A stretch of 64,000 nt of DNA, taken from NCBI GenBank assembly GCA_011364965.1, contig RDOB01000008.1, forward strand, positions 55,468-119,467, in the 5' to 3' direction. Positions 1 to 6,596 of the stretch are shown in pieces (the stretch's first letter is position 1; every line of letters starts with the position of its first letter). The position numbers were made by a program, and so were the translations under genes. Source of the DNA: Candidatus Heimdallarchaeota archaeon (GTDB taxonomy: Archaea; Asgardarchaeota; Heimdallarchaeia; Hodarchaeales; Hodarchaeaceae). The notes beneath the pieces were generated by a model, which saw only the letters and a program-made list of their open reading frames with translations, had not been told where the DNA came from and searched no databases.

Positions 1-561
1 TAACAAAAAAATCAATGTAATAAATTCAATTGCTTGATTCTCTACCCAATATACGATGAATCCTAAAATGAGAACTCCATTGTAAAGAATGACTAGCTCA
101 GAGGGGAGCCGCTTTCGAAATATGAAAATACTTGGATAACGTCCAGAATAATACTTTTGAATAAGAAAAAGTATCAACAGATATGATGAAAGACAAAATA
201 CAAGACTAAATAAATTTAGGAAAATATAGATAGCCCCATAACCAATTAAATCTAAGGAAAGAGTCATATTCAGGAAAGAGGTTTGTAAGAGACCATCTAA
301 ACCAATGGTAGCAGTACCAGCAAGAATACTTCCTCCAATCCCAGTAAGAGTAGGGATGAGGAGGAAAATACTAGCTGCTAGAGGTGCATTATAGGAATGA
401 TAATAGCGCCACTCTTCAAAAATTTTAATTACAGAAACAATGAATAATGTAATATAAAGAATGGTCAGAGAAATTTCACGAGATTGGCTTGTAAGATATG
501 AAAGCAGAGCAAAAACAGAACCAATAACGAGAATCGAAAGAAAAGCATTTCTTTTAACCAA
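1..561 (-). CDS. multi-pass membrane protein, 3' end outside window
   Basis: The minus strand is open for 187 codons from a TTG at 561 to the window edge. The preceding in-frame codon (564-562) is a TAG stop, so TTG 561 is the first usable codon. It lies 12 bases after the JAMM stop, which implies the same transcript. The translation begins LVKRNAFLSILVIG and has about five hydrophobic segments separated by short polar loops, including one with KYYSGRYPS, so it is an integral membrane protein. I recognise no family and see no RING or zinc-binding motif. Its place as the last visible gene of the ubiquitin cassette suggests a membrane partner or target of the system, but this rests on position only. 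A weak AGGATG lies upstream of the TTG; an out-of-frame ATG at 572-570 soon reaches a stop. Confidence 0.65.
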   Translation of the reverse strand, partial: MVKRNAFLSILVIGSVFALLSYLTSQSREISLTILYITLFIVSVIKIFEEWRYYHSYNAPLAASIFLLIPTLTGIGGSILAGTATIGLDGLLQTSFLNMTLSLDLIGYGAIYIFLNLFSLVFCLSSYLLILFLIQKYYSGRYPSIFIFRKRLPSELVILYNGVLILGFIVYWVENQAIEFITLIFLL

Positions 562-573
562 CTAATGGACATC

Positions 574-1386
574 CTAATCATGGTCATATTCCAGAAACAT
601 TGTATCACCTTCAGCTAGAGGAAGGAGAGTACTTATCATATCAGGTAACCCGGAAAGTGGACAATTTAATACCTGAAAGCGGGGCTCCTCCCAACTTCGG
701 AGATCTTGCTTCAAACGAAAGATTTTAAATCCATAGGAATTTGTAGATATACGCGTAGGGTCAATAACCAGAGCAACAGGTGCTGTTAATGTGGAATTAT
801 TAGCCCCTAACCTTTGATACCGTACTTGTGTATCAAAATCCGTATCACTCATAAAAGAACCGTAGGATGGATGAGAATGATACCAGCCAAGAATAAATTC
901 CTTTTTTTTACTAGATTCATTAAATACTCGAACCATACTTTGGGGATTTCTAATTTGAGCTGTAATATTTGTACCATGACCAATAGGAAACGCATCAGTA
1001 GCTACTAAACAAGCCATCGGAGTGTCTTTATTCTCAATATATCCAGTTAATAAACCTATAACTTCCACCCATTTATGCTGAGGAATTTTAGGATTAGCAT
1101 ATTTCAAAGCGTGTAAAGTAAGCTTAATATAAGCTTTCAGATGCACTTTTACTCGTATAGGATCGGATTCGGGGTCTAAATCGCCTATTTCGATATCTTC
1201 AACTTCCTCAGAATGAGAATCTAGTTTAATATCATTATTATCATCGATTGGCACTTTTACGGCGTGATTTCCAGCAGTTGGAAATCGAACTGTCAATGTA
1301 AGATTATCAGGATCAAATTGAAGAGCCATGTCTCGTAAAAGAAGCTCAAAAAGGTTTTGAGGTCGGTTATTTGGTTCACGTTTCAT
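574..1386 (-). CDS. JAMM/MPN metallo-isopeptidase (Rpn11-like deubiquitinase)
   Basis: This 270-residue protein carries a complete JAMM zinc-protease motif: Glu108 in KWVEVIGLLTG, then GWYHSHPSYGSF giving His170 and His172, Ser180 and Asp183 (HxH-x7-S-x2-D). The GWYHSHP block is very close to that of Rpn11, the proteasomal deubiquitinase. In this family the enzyme cleaves after the C-terminal glycine of ubiquitin-like proteins, either maturing precursors or releasing conjugates. About 80 residues precede the MPN fold; they contain a predicted beta-rich stretch and an acidic linker (residues 58-75) that I cannot assign. The ATG at 1386 has GAGGT about 10 bases upstream. It is the fifth gene of the cassette, 20 bases after the E2 gene. 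A likely substrate is the ubiquitin-like protein at 3199-3555, which ends one residue beyond its glycine; that is inference. Confidence 0.93.
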   Translation of the reverse strand: MKREPNNRPQNLFELLLRDMALQFDPDNLTLTVRFPTAGNHAVKVPIDDNNDIKLDSHSEEVEDIEIGDLDPESDPIRVKVHLKAYIKLTLHALKYANPKIPQHKWVEVIGLLTGYIENKDTPMACLVATDAFPIGHGTNITAQIRNPQSMVRVFNESSKKKEFILGWYHSHPSYGSFMSDTDFDTQVRYQRLGANNSTLTAPVALVIDPTRISTNSYGFKIFRLKQDLRSWEEPRFQVLNCPLSGLPDMISTLLPLAEGDTMFLEYDHD

Positions 1387-1406
1387 AATCTACCATACCT
1401 CAAACC

Positions 1407-1934
1407 TTACCAGTTCTGTTTTGCATATTTCTTCGTGATTTCTCTGGCTTTCTTCTTGAACTTTTCCTTGCTTTGAAGGTATTCAACTGCAGCTTTTTTA
1501 TTGAAGACATCATGTGGATTGGTATATGCCTCATCAATGTTGAACATTGCAAGAATAGAATAGATAACAGTAGAAATGTTCTTGGAAGGAGACCAACCTT
1601 GAGGAGATCCAATTAAATCAGGATCAACGAGTCCTAGACAAATATTACGCTTTCCTTGATATTCATCAGGCTTAGGCCAAAAATTCGGATGCCAAATTGG
1701 AGTATGGAGCCTAACAAAAGGGGGAGAGTACGGATAATTTGTCCCAAACAGAATTTCGAGCCGAAATTTCCCACCTTCATATGGGGTGCTTTTAGGACCT
1801 TCTAATAACACTGCAAGGTGTTCGATTGATTTTTTACCACCAGGAAATGCTTTGAGTTGTTTGATTGTTTTTTGTTTATAGAGAGTTTTAAGTTGATTAT
1901 AATCATCAGCTATTCTTTTAATGCGAATGGACAA
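1407..1934 (-). CDS. ubiquitin-conjugating enzyme E2 (UBC fold)
   Basis: The 175-residue product has the UBC landmarks in order: GPKSTPYEGGKFRLEI, the YPYSPPFV proline segment, HPN at 82-84, the presumed catalytic Cys99 in NICLGLV, Trp114 in GWSPSKN, and NP at 139-140. E2 enzymes receive the ubiquitin-like protein from E1 as a thioester on this cysteine and pass it to a lysine. The spacing between HPN and Cys is 14 residues, longer than in most eukaryotic E2s, because of an insertion (FWPKPDEYQGKR). The C-terminus is a basic helix rich in Lys. The start is TTG at 1934: GGAGGAT, formed from the last codons of E1, lies 5-7 bases upstream. The two genes are only 2 bases apart, so they are probably translationally coupled. 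Confidence 0.93.
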   Translation of the reverse strand: MSIRIKRIADDYNQLKTLYKQKTIKQLKAFPGGKKSIEHLAVLLEGPKSTPYEGGKFRLEILFGTNYPYSPPFVRLHTPIWHPNFWPKPDEYQGKRNICLGLVDPDLIGSPQGWSPSKNISTVIYSILAMFNIDEAYTNPHDVFNKKAAVEYLQSKEKFKKKAREITKKYAKQNW

Positions 1935-1936
1935 AG

Positions 1937-3175
1937 TTAATCCTCCAGTTTAAGATTTAGATACAGTTGAGTCCCATCTGCAAATCCTGTAACAAAAAGA
2001 GATTCATAATCTCTTAATTTGGCCTCAGAAATAGATAATGTCCAATCTAGCTCCTCTATGTTAGAGGAATCGATCCGAAAGATTGTCGGAGGAAATTCCT
2101 CATCAAAATCCAAGCTCTTCTCTTGAGAGAGGCAAATGATAAGCTCTTTTAACAGATAATGATGCTTAGCTTTCACATGATAAATAGGAGAACGCTTAGA
2201 ACCGCACATGGCACAATTAGTGTTGATTGGTTTTTCAAATTCGTAAAATTTGCCCGATAAACCGTTATAAATCATATAATTCAATTGGAGAGAACCAAGT
2301 TTTCGATCTTTATCTGACGTGTGGAGATGATGCAGAATTTTGACTGCTTCTTGTGATTGAAGAGAGGCCATGACTGCGTTAATAGTGATGACTGTGGGTT
2401 CATGATTGTCAACTATCTGAATAATTTGATCATTGGTGAAAGGAATAGCAGTAGGAAAGTATTCTGTGAGTAATTTATTAGCATAATCCCGCACTGTAGT
2501 AACTTCTGAAGCAACAAGGATATCAACAGGATGGTTGTGATCTTTTTCAAATTGGAGTTGCCCCTTTAGAATACAATGTGCTGGACGGCGAGGTTTTCCT
2601 ACTAAGGTACAGGCTCCAAGCTGATCTTGAGCTCGTTCAGTAAGTGGATCACATTCCAAGCAAGCATTAGTAAAAGGCCAAACAATATAGAGGTGACCAT
2701 TATAAGCGGCCGTACCTGCGTCAATAAGCGGTTTTTTGTTATGAACTGCCCTCCGATTCAATTCAGAACGAGCCTCAATAGAATCTAAACCAGCAATATA
2801 GAGATCAACCTCTTTATAGATTTTTGGAGGAAGATCTTGAAGAGGAGAGTTATATGCATCAATTCTGATAAAGGGATTAATATCACGGAGACGCTTAGCA
2901 GCATATTCAGCTTTCGATACTCCTTCTGGAGCTCCAATAAATAAAATCTGGCGATTCAAATTCGAGTATTCCACAATATCGAGATCAACAAGAACTAAAT
3001 GCCCAACACCGACCATAGCAAGATTTTTGGCAACTTCCACACCCAAACCACCGACTCCAGCGATCAGGACAGAGCTGCGTTTCAAGAGTTCTTGACTCCA
3101 GCCAGGAAGACGAAATTGTCGGTCAAAACGCTGCTTCTCAGCTTGACTAAGACTAGTACTTCCAAAATTGGACAT
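1937..3175 (-). CDS. E1-like ubiquitin-activating enzyme (UBA2/UBA3-type ThiF fold)
   Basis: With the ATG at 3175 the product is 412 residues. An adenylation domain is clear: GVGGLG at 40-45, VDLDIVEYSNLNRQ for nucleotide contact, and two zinc pairs, Cys172/Cys175 and Cys321/Cys324. Between them, GACTLVGKPRRPAHCI matches the catalytic-cysteine block of eukaryotic UBA2 and UBA3, making Cys189 the likely thioester cysteine. That sets it apart from bacterial ThiF/MoeB proteins, which only adenylate. The last 90 residues after the second zinc pair could be a small ubiquitin-fold (E2-recruiting) domain, but this is not certain from sequence. The enzyme should adenylate and thiolate the neighbouring ubiquitin-like proteins and hand them to the E2. 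An upstream GTG at 3184 would add three residues; the ATG is preferred because of GTGA just upstream. Confidence 0.93.
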   Translation of the reverse strand: MSNFGSTSLSQAEKQRFDRQFRLPGWSQELLKRSSVLIAGVGGLGVEVAKNLAMVGVGHLVLVDLDIVEYSNLNRQILFIGAPEGVSKAEYAAKRLRDINPFIRIDAYNSPLQDLPPKIYKEVDLYIAGLDSIEARSELNRRAVHNKKPLIDAGTAAYNGHLYIVWPFTNACLECDPLTERAQDQLGACTLVGKPRRPAHCILKGQLQFEKDHNHPVDILVASEVTTVRDYANKLLTEYFPTAIPFTNDQIIQIVDNHEPTVITINAVMASLQSQEAVKILHHLHTSDKDRKLGSLQLNYMIYNGLSGKFYEFEKPINTNCAMCGSKRSPIYHVKAKHHYLLKELIICLSQEKSLDFDEEFPPTIFRIDSSNIEELDWTLSISEAKLRDYESLFVTGFADGTQLYLNLKLED

Positions 3176-3198
3176 TTTATTCACTTCTTAGACCGATT

Positions 3199-3555
3199 CT
3201 AGTACCCTGCAGTACTGACTGGGATGATTAAAACTTCCATTCCATCTTCTACATCATAGTTTGAAACTACATCATCAGAATCAAGAGTACGCCCACTAAT
3301 AGATAAATGAAAATCATTGGGGTCTAATCCAAAGATTTCCCCAATTGTAGTTTTTAACTCACTTACTGACATTTCAGGGTCAACTCTTAATTTTTCTAAC
3401 TTCTCTCGAGGCCCAATAGTGGAACGAAAGAATAAGTTCACTGATGCGCCTCGTGAGGGGGTTTGTTTTGGTGTTTTGGATTGGATGGGTCTTTCTGTTT
3501 CTTGAATTTCTTCATCTAATTCATCTAGCTCTTCAAAATCCTCATTCTCTGACAT
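3199..3555 (-). CDS. ubiquitin-like modifier with one-residue C-terminal extension (Ub-A)
   Basis: This is a 118-residue beta-grasp protein. Residues 1-36 form an acidic tail (MSENEDFEELDELDEE) followed by a polar linker with SKTP. From residue 40 the pattern VNLFFRST, LEKLRVD, VSELKTTIGEIFGL, DFHLSISGRTLD, NYDVEDGMEVLII follows ubiquitin (compare IFVKT, LEVEP, VKAKIQ, QRLIFAGKQLED, DYNIQ). It ends STAGY: Ala-Gly in place of the usual Gly-Gly, with one extra Tyr. If the family rule holds, the Tyr must be removed before E1 can activate the glycine, and the nearby JAMM peptidase is the obvious candidate. It is clearly paralogous to the gene at 3738-4085 and is followed 14-23 bases later by E1. 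GAGGAT lies about 10 bases before the ATG. Confidence 0.9.
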   Translation of the reverse strand: MSENEDFEELDELDEEIQETERPIQSKTPKQTPSRGASVNLFFRSTIGPREKLEKLRVDPEMSVSELKTTIGEIFGLDPNDFHLSISGRTLDSDDVVSNYDVEDGMEVLIIPVSTAGY

Positions 3556-3725
3556 CTAGCTTTCAATCCTCATATCGTAGTAGACATGAAGTATTACCAA
3601 GATGTGTCTTAAAAGCTAATTGAAATATATCCTTCAGAGGGAATGGAGAAATTGAGGAGCCATCACGTTCATACACGAGATAAACTCAGATTGATAGTAA
3701 TCTAGATTCCTCAGAAAAATAATAA

Positions 3726-3750
3726 GACCGCAAGGACTTAACCTGCGGTC
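3726..3750 (-). terminator. hairpin plus T-rich tract at the end of Ub-B
   Basis: On the minus strand GACCGCA and TGCGGTC form a perfect 7-bp stem that can extend inward, and TTATTATTTTTC follows directly. The hairpin covers the last codons and the stop of the upstream ubiquitin gene. It resembles an intrinsic terminator or attenuator. Archaeal termination mainly needs the T-rich tract, so the stem may instead stabilise or process the transcript. It sits before a gap of about 180 bases in an otherwise tightly packed operon. Confidence 0.5.
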
Positions 3751-4085
3751 GAGTGAGGAATTAAAAGAACCTCGTCACCATTTTCAATACCATAATCCCC
3801 AATTGGGGCAGACTCGTCCATGGTACGACCAGCGTGACTAAGATGAAAGTCATCAGGGTTTAAACCAAAGATATTTGCTAGAGTATCTCGGACTTCTCTG
3901 ACAGGAGCTCTTTCCCCAACAGAGATCTTTTCAGTTCGTTCAGGACCAACGGTAGATTTAAAGAAAATGTTCTTTCGTGGACCAGCAGAGGCCCCAGAGA
4001 TAGGGGTCTTAGATTGTTGAGGGGTTTTTGATTTAACCTCAATTTTTTCGTCTAGATCAAAATCTAAATCTTCAAAATCACTCAT
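3738..4085 (-). CDS. ubiquitin-like modifier ending in Ala-Gly (Ub-B)
   Basis: The 115-residue product starts at ATG 4085 (MSDFEDLDFDLDE). A TTG nine bases upstream is possible, but the ATG aligns with the start of the paralogue at 3199-3555. The first 37 residues are an acidic tail and a linker with SKTP twice. The beta-grasp core follows: NIFFKSTVG, EKISVG, VREVRDTLANIFGL, DDFHLSHAGRTMD, DYGIENGDEVLLI. It ends exactly at STAG, so unlike its sister it would need no processing, and its tail is Ala-Gly instead of Gly-Gly. The long flexible N-terminus before the core resembles the layout of SUMO. It is the first gene of the cassette and has its own probable terminator, so it may be made in excess over the enzymes. 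Confidence 0.9.
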   Translation of the reverse strand: MSDFEDLDFDLDEKIEVKSKTPQQSKTPISGASAGPRKNIFFKSTVGPERTEKISVGERAPVREVRDTLANIFGLNPDDFHLSHAGRTMDESAPIGDYGIENGDEVLLIPHSTAG

Positions 4086-4142
4086 ATTTTTCAAACATCC
4101 ATTTTTTTATGTTTAGAGTTTCATAAGAAACTACATGAAAAC

Positions 4143-4183
4143 TACGTACCATAAGTACTTATAAAGCTTACGAAATATACGTA
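4143..4183. promoter_or_regulatory. divergent promoter/operator region of the ubiquitin cassette
   Basis: Two copies of TACGTA (4143-4148 and 4178-4183) lie symmetrically around a TATA-like element at 4158-4166 (CTTATAAAG, nearly palindromic), which itself overlaps AAGTACTT at 4153-4160. Read on the minus strand, CTTTATAAG is a good archaeal TATA box with an expected start about 50 bases before the Ub-B ATG. The symmetric short palindromes fit an operator for a dimeric ribbon-helix-helix protein such as the one encoded just downstream on the other strand. No binding data exist; this is inference from layout. Confidence 0.45.
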
Positions 4184-4259
4184 ACACCCGAAAACTATAT
4201 TAGGGCGATTTTTACATATACTTCCTAATGTAAACGTTTTTTCCCCAGAGGTTTTATTT

Positions 4260-4655
4260 GTGTCAAAAGACGCCCAAAATATTAAGATTTCCAGTTCTGC
4301 TTGGGAATTACTGCGCTGGGCAAAATATGAATTAGAAGTGCGTTCCTATAGTGATGTAATAATAGCATTATACCAAAAAATCGAGTTAAAGCACTTAAGC
4401 AAGACATTACGTCAATCATTAAAAGATTTTGATGAAACGCGTCATAGAATTAAAATAAAGACTCCAGAAGATAAAACGGAAGCTCCTTATTTACCTAAAC
4501 CTAAAACCATTCTTCTTAGGCCAGATGCCCATAGAATCCTTAATTTATTAAAAATTGAGAGTAACGAACCAGCTTATACATTTTCAGATGCAATCGAATT
4601 TCTTGCAAAAAACAATTCTAACCTTTGGAATAAAATTCCTAACAGATTAAAATGA
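4260..4655 (+). CDS. small ribbon-helix-helix-like protein, putative regulator
   Basis: The 131-residue product contains two similar segments. Residues 7-40 (NIKISSSAWELLRWAKYELE, then SYSDVIIALYQK) and residues 82-115 (KTILLRPDAHRILNLLK, then TFSDAIEFLAK) each show a short beta strand followed by two helices, as in VapB/CopG-type DNA-binding proteins. So it may be a tandem ribbon-helix-helix protein, though the match is to a pattern and not to a family I can name. A basic linker (HRIKIKTPEDK) joins the halves. The start is GTG, supported by AGAGGT 7-8 bases upstream. It is divergent from the ubiquitin cassette across 174 bases, the usual place for a local regulator. It could also be an antitoxin-like protein, but no toxin gene is adjacent. 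Confidence 0.6.
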   Translation: MSKDAQNIKISSSAWELLRWAKYELEVRSYSDVIIALYQKIELKHLSKTLRQSLKDFDETRHRIKIKTPEDKTEAPYLPKPKTILLRPDAHRILNLLKIESNEPAYTFSDAIEFLAKNNSNLWNKIPNRLK

Positions 4656-4798
4656 GTTCGTAAGATCTTGCTTTATAGAGGAAATTATCCAATAAACGAA
4701 AGCTACTCAATTGATTAAATCCGATAGCGTCTTTATTTTTGTCTATAATGGTCAACTTAAGCAAATTTATACTTTAAAAAGCTAATGACTCATTAGAT

Positions 4799-5506
4799 TC
4801 ATCCGTAAAGAGCAATTCCTGCTTCGATAATTACTGTGAGATATTCTGCTGTATCCCGTACCGCGTCAGAAGCCATTTCTAGATCAGTTGCTACTTCTAA
4901 GATAGTAAATAAGGTAGAATATGGTTCTTTTGCGTTACATATAATTAATGCTTTTTCTTTCATTTCCAGGAAAAGTGCGTCTGCTTCTCGTTCATAGTCC
5001 TCTACTTTTTTCCTCTTTTCAAGGATAAAGGTATCATCTTCTCCGATTTTCTCAATCGATGCCCAAACCAGTTTCACAGAATGATGAATTATTTCAATAA
5101 ATTTAGCGAAATAATCTATGATTTCCTCAGGCGCTTTCAGGTTGGTATGAATAAGTAAATGAAGCGTTTTCATGCTAGATTTGATTAAATTCACTGTAGA
5201 ATCATCCGATTTTAACAATCGAAATAAATTTTGTCTGATTACAGAAGGAAAGTAACCTTTAGCGATTTCATTTGCCAATCGCTCTTCAATTGCATCCGCA
5301 TCATGTTCAAATTTGATGATTCGGTTTATAATCACCTCTAGAGATGTCTCAGACTTGTATTCTGAATCCTGTAATAATTGAAGAAAGTCTCGTGCTGCAG
5401 TTGTTGCGTCATAGACTTTTATTACATGTTGGATCATTAAATTCTTGATTTTTAGATTTCTTCGTTCTTTAAACCATACAAGCATGCTTTTCGTTGTCTT
5501 ACTCAA
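4799..5506 (-). CDS. DUF47 / PhoU-like protein (copy A)
   Basis: This 235-residue all-helical protein matches the DUF47 (PhoU-divergent) family. It opens with MLVWFKERRNLKIKN and has the E-H-x-A-D-x-I-E metal-site pattern (KFEHDADAIEERL) in helix 3 and its repeat (DYEREADALFLEM) in the second half. DUF47 proteins usually accompany and control phosphate (Pit-type) transporters. Here the gene is the last of an ABC importer operon and overlaps the ATPase gene by 8 bases. The TTG start is supported by GGAGGAG about 7 bases upstream and by alignment with the paralogue at 9517-10206 (MSTERSLLIWFKSNRN against MSKTTKSMLVWFKERRN). Control of substrate flow through the transporter is an inference. Confidence 0.85.
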   Translation of the reverse strand: MSKTTKSMLVWFKERRNLKIKNLMIQHVIKVYDATTAARDFLQLLQDSEYKSETSLEVIINRIIKFEHDADAIEERLANEIAKGYFPSVIRQNLFRLLKSDDSTVNLIKSSMKTLHLLIHTNLKAPEEIIDYFAKFIEIIHHSVKLVWASIEKIGEDDTFILEKRKKVEDYEREADALFLEMKEKALIICNAKEPYSTLFTILEVATDLEMASDAVRDTAEYLTVIIEAGIALYG

Positions 5507-6593
5507 GAGAAATCTCCTCCATTAATCCATCTTTGGGAATGGAAAATGCTTGTGTTCGATTCGGATCAAATGATACATAAACTACCTTATCTAAATGTAG
5601 TGGGCCCTCATAATCTGCTAAAACTGTATCGTCTGTACTAAGCCGGATTGCAATTCGATAAAAGCTTCCTGCAAATCTGGATTCTATAACTTTACCTTGG
5701 ATTGACGTTCCTTTCGTCTCTCGACTCGCTATTCTAACATTTTCGGGTCTAATGGCAAGAACTACTGACTCCCCTACTTTTAATGATGACTCATCTGGAA
5801 CCAAGATTCGAATGTTATGTCTTAGACGAACAACCATCGATTTTTCTTTTTTCTGGAGAATATATCCTTCAAAGAAGTTGGTTTCTCCGACAAAATTCAG
5901 TGTGAATAATGACTTAGGGAATTGATAAAGATTATTTGGGGTATTTATCTCATGAATATTACCATTCTTCATTAAAACCACACGATCTGAAATAGATAAG
6001 CATTCCTGCTGGTCATGGGTGATATGTATGGCTGTTAATCCCAATTTTTTTACTAATCCTCTAATTTGATAGCGAAGTTCCGTCCTTACTTTCGCATCGA
6101 GAGCTGAAATAGGTTCATCTAGGATTAATAGTTTTGATTCTTTAGCAATCGCTCTAGCTACCGCTGCTGCTTGTTGAGCGCCACTTGAAAGTTCACGGGG
6201 ATATAATTTCTTTTCTGCCAACAAATTCACGAGCTTTAATGCAGTATCGGATTGTATCTGGACTTCTTGCTCAGTTTTATCCATCATTCGCGTAGGATAC
6301 TCGACATTCTCTTGTATGGTCATATGAGGAAATAACGTAACGCTCTGAAAGACCATAGCAAAACCACGATCCTCAATTGGTAGACCAATGACATTTTTAT
6401 TATCAATACGAATTTCAGAACCCTCATCAGGTTCAATGATACCAGTAATACAGTTTATAAGAGTGGTTTTCCCGCAACCAGAAGGTCCAAGTATCCCAAC
6501 GTACTCTCCATCACTAATCTCGAGCTTTACGTTCCTTAATGCCTTAATATAGCCGAACGTTTTCGAAAGGTTCTTTATCTGAATATTAGGCAT
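5499..6593 (-). CDS. ABC importer ATPase with degenerate signature motif
   Basis: This is a 364-residue ATPase of the CysA/PotA/FbpC type. Walker A is GPSGCGKTT (36-44), the Q-loop is Gln83, Walker B is LLILDEP, and the H-loop is His193. The C-terminal 110 residues look like a TOBE domain (AIRPENVRI). The signature motif reads LSSGAQQAAAVARA (135-148) where the family has LSGGQQQRVALARA: the second Gly is Ser and the conserved Gln/Arg positions are lost. The partner ATPase encoded 3 bases upstream has an intact signature, so the pair probably forms an asymmetric heterodimer with one weak ATP site. By family it energises uptake of an anion, metal or organic cation; the substrate is not clear. 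Confidence 0.9.
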   Translation of the reverse strand: MPNIQIKNLSKTFGYIKALRNVKLEISDGEYVGILGPSGCGKTTLINCITGIIEPDEGSEIRIDNKNVIGLPIEDRGFAMVFQSVTLFPHMTIQENVEYPTRMMDKTEQEVQIQSDTALKLVNLLAEKKLYPRELSSGAQQAAAVARAIAKESKLLILDEPISALDAKVRTELRYQIRGLVKKLGLTAIHITHDQQECLSISDRVVLMKNGNIHEINTPNNLYQFPKSLFTLNFVGETNFFEGYILQKKEKSMVVRLRHNIRILVPDESSLKVGESVVLAIRPENVRIASRETKGTSIQGKVIESRFAGSFYRIAIRLSTDDTVLADYEGPLHLDKVVYVSFDPNRTQAFSIPKDGLMEEISLE

Positions 6594-6596
6594 TTC

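Noticed and set aside
4260..4655. Toxin-antitoxin pair
   Set aside because: The antitoxin-like protein has no toxin-sized partner gene on its strand; the next gene is an unrelated DUF47 protein on the other strand.
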